DNA of 64,000 nucleotides from Rhabditoides inermis (lineage: Eukaryota; Nematoda; Chromadorea; Rhabditida; Rhabditidae), in contig CAWZYM010000425.1 in the NCBI GenBank assembly GCA_963966185.1, forward strand, positions 402,501-466,500. Reading direction: 5' to 3'. Below the pieces are notes generated by a model. The model worked only from the letters and a program-made list of their open reading frames with translations. It was not told the DNA's origin and searched no databases. The position numbers were made by a program, and so were the translations under genes. Each line of letters opens with the position of its first letter. The stretch's first letter is position 1. Positions 56,042 through 64,000 of this stretch are shown here, in pieces.

Positions 56042-56959
56042 AAGCGAGGATGCGACAACACATGCTCATAGAATGATGCGAGGATGAGACGCCCCTCTTT
56101 TCCCTTTTTTGTTGTGAGCGTCACGCTTCTGTCTCAAAGTTGAAATCGATTTATTGTTCACTTTTCCTGACGTAAGCCGTCTTTCTGACTCTTGCATATG
56201 AGATGGGCCGGAAGTCAAACGTATGGTCAAACGTATTCATCTATTCAAATACATTGAAAGAGGGAGAGAAGCTGGGGAGAAAGAACGAGAGATGAGGACT
56301 TTAAAAAAGATAGAGAGGAGAAAGAAACAGGGAGACAAGTGCAATATGGTAGATGAAGTCCAATTAGCGGTTTGTTTGAAGTGTATCAGTACCGCGTAGA
56401 TACCGCGGGCAACTTCTGTTATTGAGCAACATAATTGAGCAGTTGTCTATTGCTTTCGGCAGCAACCAGGACCACTATAAAATGCATGATCACGAAACGT
56501 GTTCATTATTCCGACCTAAATTCGGCTTTCTCTTCATGTGTGAGATATTAATTCTACAAAGGTGAGTTTCCATGATTCCACGATTATTTCGATTATTTTT
56601 TCAGAACTTTGTGCAGAGTAAGGAGTCTTTGATGATTGACTGAGTATATTTTTATCATAACATTGTGTTGTTTTTCAGCCACTTTGAGCACACGAGAGCG
56701 CAGCTGCAGCAATACGCATCAAACTACCACAAACATGTGAAGGGCAACCTCCTCTCACTTCTCACTTCACGACCACGACTTTGAGATAGTTAGTGGACCT
56801 ATCATGATAACGTTGAATTTGTTGTAATCGAAATGTTGCAGAATGTGGCTCGTGAGCTACACACTCGTGCTGTTAGAGATGCAAAATCAATCACTTCCTT
56901 CTTTGTCTCTCATGACACCGACGAGCTGTCCACACGGCAGTCAGTGCCCGTTACACGCA

Positions 56960-57145
56960 CTAACGTACGTGCTGTTGTTCTCGGGTGAGTTCAGAATTTT
57001 TATTTCATTGTTGCGTAGCACATCCAAATTGTGTTCAGATGTGTGCCTGACAAAATATTCATTGCCTACCCGCTCGATTCAGCCAGGAGAGGAGCTGCTA
57101 TGCGACTACGGGACAGATTACTCATACGAGCGTGTGGAAAAAAGG
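56960..57145 (+). pseudogene. SET-domain fragment inside R copy F
   Basis: Corresponds to 12229-12400: NVRAVV exon end, GTGAG intron, and SIQPGEELLCDYGTDYSYE. It shares the frame shift between CVPDKIFIA and PGEELL with the 12-kb copy, so the defect predates the duplication. It ends at VEKR and a TGA. Confidence 0.6.
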
Positions 57146-57862
57146 TGAATTGAGAGCTAGATAGCTCAGTGGTGTGTGTTATTCAATCAATCAATCAATC
57201 AATCCTTTTTTTCTGAAATCGTTATATCTGAATATGACAACACATTCATAATGATATGAAGTATACAACAGTGCCTAATAAGTACATAGGCTAACGCCGG
57301 GAAAAGACAGATAGGCTGACGAGGTTAGTGGCGGGAAAACGTTACTTGATCGATAACAATTTCTGGATCATTAGATTACCATTTTTGACGTGTAGATCTC
57401 CAGGATTTCCTTTGTTTTATTCGTTTTACACGAATAAACATACATATCTCTGTGCCACCAGTGTTTGATTTAATTTTCTCTCGAATAATTAAATTTATTT
57501 TAGTTAACTACACAAATAGTTTATCACAATGAATCATATTAATTATACGACATACTTAAATAAAGATATTGCATCATTTGGCGGGTCACACGTGTGGCAA
57601 TTTGCTCGAAAATGAAAGAACACTCAAAGGGGGGCTATGGAAGTGTCCATACACCGGGGAAAGAAGCGTAGTGTTACGTAGTGCGTAGTGTTACGCAGTG
57701 TGGATAGGTGGTGAGATATACGAAAAACGAGAGGAGCAACACAAAACAACCCGTGAGTGTGTGTGCAGTGTGTGGAAGAAATGAGGCAGAGCACCGGGTG
57801 GAATCGTAGTGTTGCGTGGTGCACGCGGTGTGGTGTATGATGATGTGTGCACTACGCGACAT
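57146..57862. other. R remnants and 3' flank of the Hog gene
   Basis: 57240-57415 repeats the 12430-12590 flank of the SET gene. 57519-57540 matches the flank of the foldback MITE without the insert. 57665-57700 has short tandem GTAGTGTTACG words. No separate gene. Confidence 0.5.
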
Positions 57863-60156
<2,294 letters not shown>

Positions 60157-60203
60157 CTGAACGAGGGTTTTTTTTGGTTTCCCTCTTCTCATCCAAGTCT
60201 CTA

Positions 60204-62240
60204 TATTGAGATTGTTAACTTTAATCACAATAGATGTGCTTTAATGTGAGCCGCAAAGTGTCCAGCTGTTGCCAGTCGACAATGACAAGACCTCTATATG
60301 ACGAGTACGTAAACTGCCCCTTTATATAATCGTGCGCCCTTCTTTCTTCTTTGTTATTAAAAACTGTTAGTGCGTTTCTTGCATAAGTGGTAACCTATCC
60401 TAATATAATTGTCTAGTTGGCATCAAAGAAAAGGTGAAAATGAAAGAGAGATGAGAGGGTGAAAAAGAGAGAGAAAGAAAGAGAGAGGATGAAAACAAGA
60501 GTGTTTATTCACTGCAGTATTGTCCGCATTTGATGTTTTCTTGTTCATTCAGAAGCACGTCAAACTACAGTACTGTCAATTCACACGCAAGCCGTACTTG
60601 CAGTTGTGTTTCTCGTTTGAATCGCGGTGTGTGACTGGGAGGCGCCTGGGAGACGCTTCGTTGGTAGGGCGGGGCGAGGCTCGCGGGGGAAAAGGGCGAG
60701 CCGGTCTCCTGTCCAGTCGACGATAGTGATTTCATCTAGAGAGTTCTCACTTTGCCAGGTCTATCAGTGCATAATGCACATAGACCTGGCCATGCTTCCC
60801 ATCACCCACAGATTTCCCCACAACGTGGGAGTTGCCTACAAGTACTCTCCTCTACTGTAGTAACTGATGTACGCTTGCAGGTCGGTACCCTGCAGGGTCG
60901 AATCCCCACATGAACTGGACTACACGATAAGAGCTGTAGACATGGGAGCCAAGCCAAAGCGGTGCCTGAAAATGCCCATGTGCATTTTCCATTCAAGCGA
61001 GGATGCGACAACACATGCTCATAGTCGCGGCGGTAGCGCAGTGGATGTGTGCGCGGCTCTCAATCGAAAGGTCGCGGGTTCGATGCCACCCGTGGGCCGA
61101 AAGAAGTTCCGCTACCGCGGTAGGTTGGCGACCACCCTGACACGTTGTCAGCCGATTGCCAGAAGACACATCGTCATCGTGGATTCTCATTGCTGGTTTA
61201 CTGGAACCATTCTACTGCAACTTCTACCCGTTCATTGTCATTGTTCATAGGCATTTCATGTGTGGCGCATCACTTGTGGTGTAATAAACTTATTTTTATG
61301 TATTTATTTATCGATTTATTGTTCACTTTTCCTGACGTAAGCCGTCTTTCTGACTCTTGCATATGAGATGTGCCGGAAGTCAAACGTATGGTCAAACGTA
61401 TTCATCTATTCAAATACATTGAAAGAGGGAGAGAAGCTGGGGAGAAAGAACGAGAGATGAGGACTTTAAAAAAGAAACAGGGACACAAGTGCAATATGGT
61501 AGATGAAGTCCAATTAGCGGTTTGTTTGAAGTGTATCAGTACCGCGTAGATACCGCGGGCAACTTCTGTTATTGAGCAACATAATTGAGCAGTTGTCTAT
61601 TGCTTTCGGCAGCAACCAGGACCACTATAAAATGCATGATCACGAAACGTGTTCATTATTCCGACCTAAATTCGGCTTTCTCTTCATGTGTGAGATATTA
61701 ATTCTACAAAGGTGAGTTTTTTCCATGATTATTTCGATTATTTTTTTTTGTGCAGAGTAAGGAGTCTTTTATGATCAACTGAGTACATTTTTATCATAAC
61801 ATTGTGTTGTTTTTCAGCTACTTTGAGCACACGAGAGCGCAGCTGCAGCAATACGCATCAAACTACCACAAAGATGTGAAGGGCAACCTCCTCTCTCACT
61901 TCACGACCACGACTTTGAGATAGTTAGTGGACCTATCATGATAACGTTGAAATTGTTGTAATCGAAATGTTGCAGAATGTGGCTCGTGATCTACACACTC
62001 GTGCTGTTAGAGATGCAAAATCAATCACTTCCTTCTTTGTCTCTCATGACACCGACAAGCTGTCCACACGTCAGTCAGTGCTCGTTACACTCGCAAAAGT
62101 ACGTATTACCTTATTTTTATAGTTTTTATAGACGCATCCCCCTAATATTTGTGCAACTTTTGCACCCGCTTATATAACATTTAACTTTACGTTTGTGTAG
62201 TCCGGAGGCAAACGAAGCAATTCTCCGGCACGCTAGTCTA
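60204..62240 (+). repeat. R-family repeat, copy G (5'-truncated head)
   Basis: Starts at ATTGAGATTGTTAACTTTAATC, the last third of the head module. It includes the ~245-bp segment (60751-61000), a SINE inserted at 61022, the ORF module (61380-61530, open), TATA-like box and exons, and a mutated GC hairpin (62202-62238). Its left edge lies 48 bp from the first visible Hog exon. Confidence 0.8.
61022..61310 (+). mobile_element. tRNA-derived SINE
   Basis: The head GGTAGCGCAGTGGATGTGTG (box A-like), CTCTCAATC and GGTCGCGGGTTCGATGCCA (box B) are followed by a body and an AT-rich tail with AATAAACTTATTTTTATG. R copy F has the uninterrupted sequence; here the insertion also removed about 90 bp of R sequence (AATGATGCG to GTTGAA). 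Confidence 0.8.
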
Positions 62241-62409
62241 CGACAACCTAATCAAAATATAAAGACACAGCATACAAATAGTCGTTGTTTAGCTCATCGT
62301 TCATCTAGCGGAAAGCCGTACACGTAAATGGGCGCTGGCGTTGCTGCAGCAACAATTATTCCGTCAGTTCGGCTATTTCACTAGTACATAACATATTGCA
62401 AATTATCAT

Positions 62410-62567
62410 GTTCAGTGCCGACACACTGTTGACTCTGTATGTTGGCTTGGGTTTCGGAGAAGCAATGCCCTTTTCAAGAACAAGAGCAGCCAAGTCGACG
62501 CTGTTTTCGAGGCAATCAGCAAGATCGACCCCAGCACCAATCCGCCACCGAGGCCTGACTCCTATAC
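62410..62567 (+). pseudogene. R-associated exon, third copy, broken
   Basis: VGLGFGEAMP followed by a deletion of the ACCGACCAA stretch; the SQVDAVFEAISKIDPST part is kept but out of frame. Ends at a GTGAGAG donor. Confidence 0.45.
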
Positions 62568-62631
62568 GTGAGAGTTCTTTCTTTTTTTTAGTTACGTTAA
62601 CATGCATCTCCATTATTGTCTTAGGTGGTGA

Positions 62632-62960
62632 AAACCATGTTATTTATGAAAGAATATCAGTTTCTGCAGTTGTCTTTTTTGTGATAAATGTTTCATTTGT
62701 GTACTGACAAAGAATGAAACTTGTTGACACTATTTGTTGACAATTTTAAATGGTGTGTGTATGCGTGGTTCCTGTCTCGCTATCTTTTTTCAATATGTTC
62801 AATAATAATTTCACAATGAATATATAATAATAAAAAGTTTATACATAAAAGCACTGAAGAAGTGAAGAATAGTGAAGGAGAATATATTTCATATGTTGGT
62901 GCTTACAGTTCGATAGGGGTATGCGTAAACGGAAGGAAAGAGCGCGCAGCACTCTCTCTT

Positions 62961-63004
<44 letters not shown>

Positions 63005-63030
63005 TCTCTTTCTCTTTCTCTCTCTCTCTG
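62632..63030. mobile_element. Partial copy of the CT-containing foldback element
   Basis: Matches 17800-18140 in inverse orientation: ACCATGTTATTTATGA at the inner end, GTGCGC-rich AGCGCGCAGCACTCTCTC and a CT tract (62950-63028), then CTGATAAGGGATCGTTAAA. The outermost end is missing. Confidence 0.65.
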
Positions 63031-63464
63031 ATAAGGGATCGTTAAACTTCTTCTTCTTTCCCCGCGGCGTGCGGTCGGGTCTTCATTTTGCCCCGCCGCT
63101 GCCGAATGATCGGGCGCATCGACAAAAATCCTTCCCAAGACATCCATTGAGCCGGCGGGAAGTAGCTCATGTGGAAGCAGTTCAGGCGCGAGGTGATACT
63201 ATGTGCAAAGCAAAGGAGTTTCCGGCGCTGTCACATCAACAATGGTACTCTAACGGTCTATAGAAAGAATATCAATCAAGTATCAGAGAACTATCGATCA
63301 AGAATCGTCTTCCACTAACCTCGTCTGCCCAACTGTCTTTCTCCGGCGTTAGCCCATAACATAAGATCTTGGCCCACTGTATGCTTCCTATCCTATTATT
63401 GTGATTGTGAGTGTCATATTCAGCTATAACGATTCCGGATAAACACTTGACTTGACTTGACTTG
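63031..63464. other. Mixed sequence with an inverted SET-flank exon
   Basis: 63031-63260 is GC-richer unique sequence with one plus-strand open frame but no supporting feature. 63320-63375 on the minus strand resembles the LTPGKDREADE exon end at 12455-12495 (GGCTAACGCCGG, GACGAGGTTAGTGG). A CTTGA pentamer repeat is at 63446-63462. Confidence 0.4.
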
Positions 63465-64000
63465 AAAACTCAGTGTAATGCTCCCAGTTAAATGTCTGCG
63501 AGAGAAAATAAATGGCAGGGAAAAATAGACAAAGTATCAAGCGAGATCAAAGAGAACGCCGATTCGATGGGACAGACGATTTGAGCTTGAACCGAACGTG
63601 GCGTGATTCAATTAAGTATATATCGTAGCGTAGCGCATGGCGTATTCCGTTTTTAAAAACGCATGTTAGTATGGCGTTCTGCATGTTTTCCGTGTATCAT
63701 CGAATGCTGGAACGTGTGAATATTCATTCCATCCCGAATGTCGGCCGGTCAAAGCTGACCTTTTTTCGGAGCTTGACTCACTCTCACAACGTTCCTTGAC
63801 CCTTGTTTCGAAAGATTGCTCACAGCTTCTCGCAAAAACACTTTCTCTATTTTGTGTTCTGGTTGCATCCGCTTAACCCAGTTTCGGATAGGAATATCTT
63901 AATCATGCATAGTAACGTAGCAATGTGTGCAAATTTTGCATAAAATCACTTCTTGTTCAAGTAACTGGTAGTTTTTCTGTTCGCGAATCCAACGGCGTGG
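63465..64000 (+). repeat. Second copy of the 20.0-20.7 kb repeat, runs off the window
   Basis: Collinear with 19982-20706 minus its GA tract and some flanking sequence. The homology continues to the last base, so the element extends beyond the window. Confidence 0.8.

Larger units (their letters stand above)
54711..57000 (+). repeat. R-family repeat, copy F
   Basis: Full head (to about 55640), the extra ~245-bp segment with a box B-like GGTCGAATCCCC (55798-56041), ORF module (56215-56400, open), TATA-like box and exons. The NVAREL exon then runs at about 56958 directly into SET-gene sequence (CGCACTAACGTACGTGC) instead of the GC hairpin. Confidence 0.85.

Overview
The window is animal nuclear DNA, most likely from a nematode. 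Genes are split by short introns, many of 40-60 nt, with GT donors and a TTTCAG-like acceptor. One gene (57863-60156, minus) carries a complete Hog (Hint) autoprocessing domain of the kind known from nematode hedgehog-related (warthog/groundhog) proteins, with the FYHR and HLLP signatures. There are no bacterial operons, Shine-Dalgarno sites or CRISPR arrays. Species cannot be named from the sequence alone.

Layout. 0-9.4 kb is the most gene-like part: a six-exon secreted Ly6-like, probably GPI-anchored protein (1194-3492), a small uncertain ORF (4291-4524), a five-exon multipass membrane protein (5151-6557) and an eleven-exon secreted protein of unknown function (6984-9337). 9.4-20.9 kb is a nest of mobile elements and degenerate genes: a LINE tail with a 13-bp target duplication, two copies of an interspersed repeat family called R here, a decayed SET-domain gene, a tRNA-derived SINE, a 3.0-kb terminal-inverted-repeat element carrying a broken RNA polymerase II subunit 3 (rpb-3) copy, and several foldback elements. 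20.9-29.2 kb holds Penelope-like elements (PLEs) of both domain orders: a Naiad-type element with N-terminal GIY-YIG nuclease and near-identical pseudo-LTRs (20941-25289), a third PLE RT fragment, a TTAA-flanked MITE, and a 5'-truncated canonical PLE with C-terminal GIY-YIG and a hammerhead ribozyme.

29.2-36.6 kb is a non-coding tandem array. Its units start at a TATA-like box and end in consecutive GC-rich hairpins capped by GAA loops. 36.7-49.9 kb is a 5.44-kb tandem duplication. Two units carry an antisense-strand BTB-BACK (KLHL-like, no Kelch) gene copy with a shared in-frame TGA; a third unit is partial and lacks that gene. 50.1-53.9 kb is a diverged segmental duplicate of 6.3-9.4 kb. 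It keeps only the last two exons of the membrane gene but a full-length paralogue of the secreted gene. 54-64 kb returns to R-family copies, the Hog gene, another SINE, and a terminal block homologous to 20.0-20.7 kb.

The genes do not form one pathway. What links the window is its history of duplication and insertion: R copies, foldback elements and microsatellites recur throughout, and several insertions can be compared with their own empty sites inside the window. Exon structures were assembled by hand from splice motifs, reading phase and paralogue comparison. Family names rest on recognisable motifs, not on database searches.
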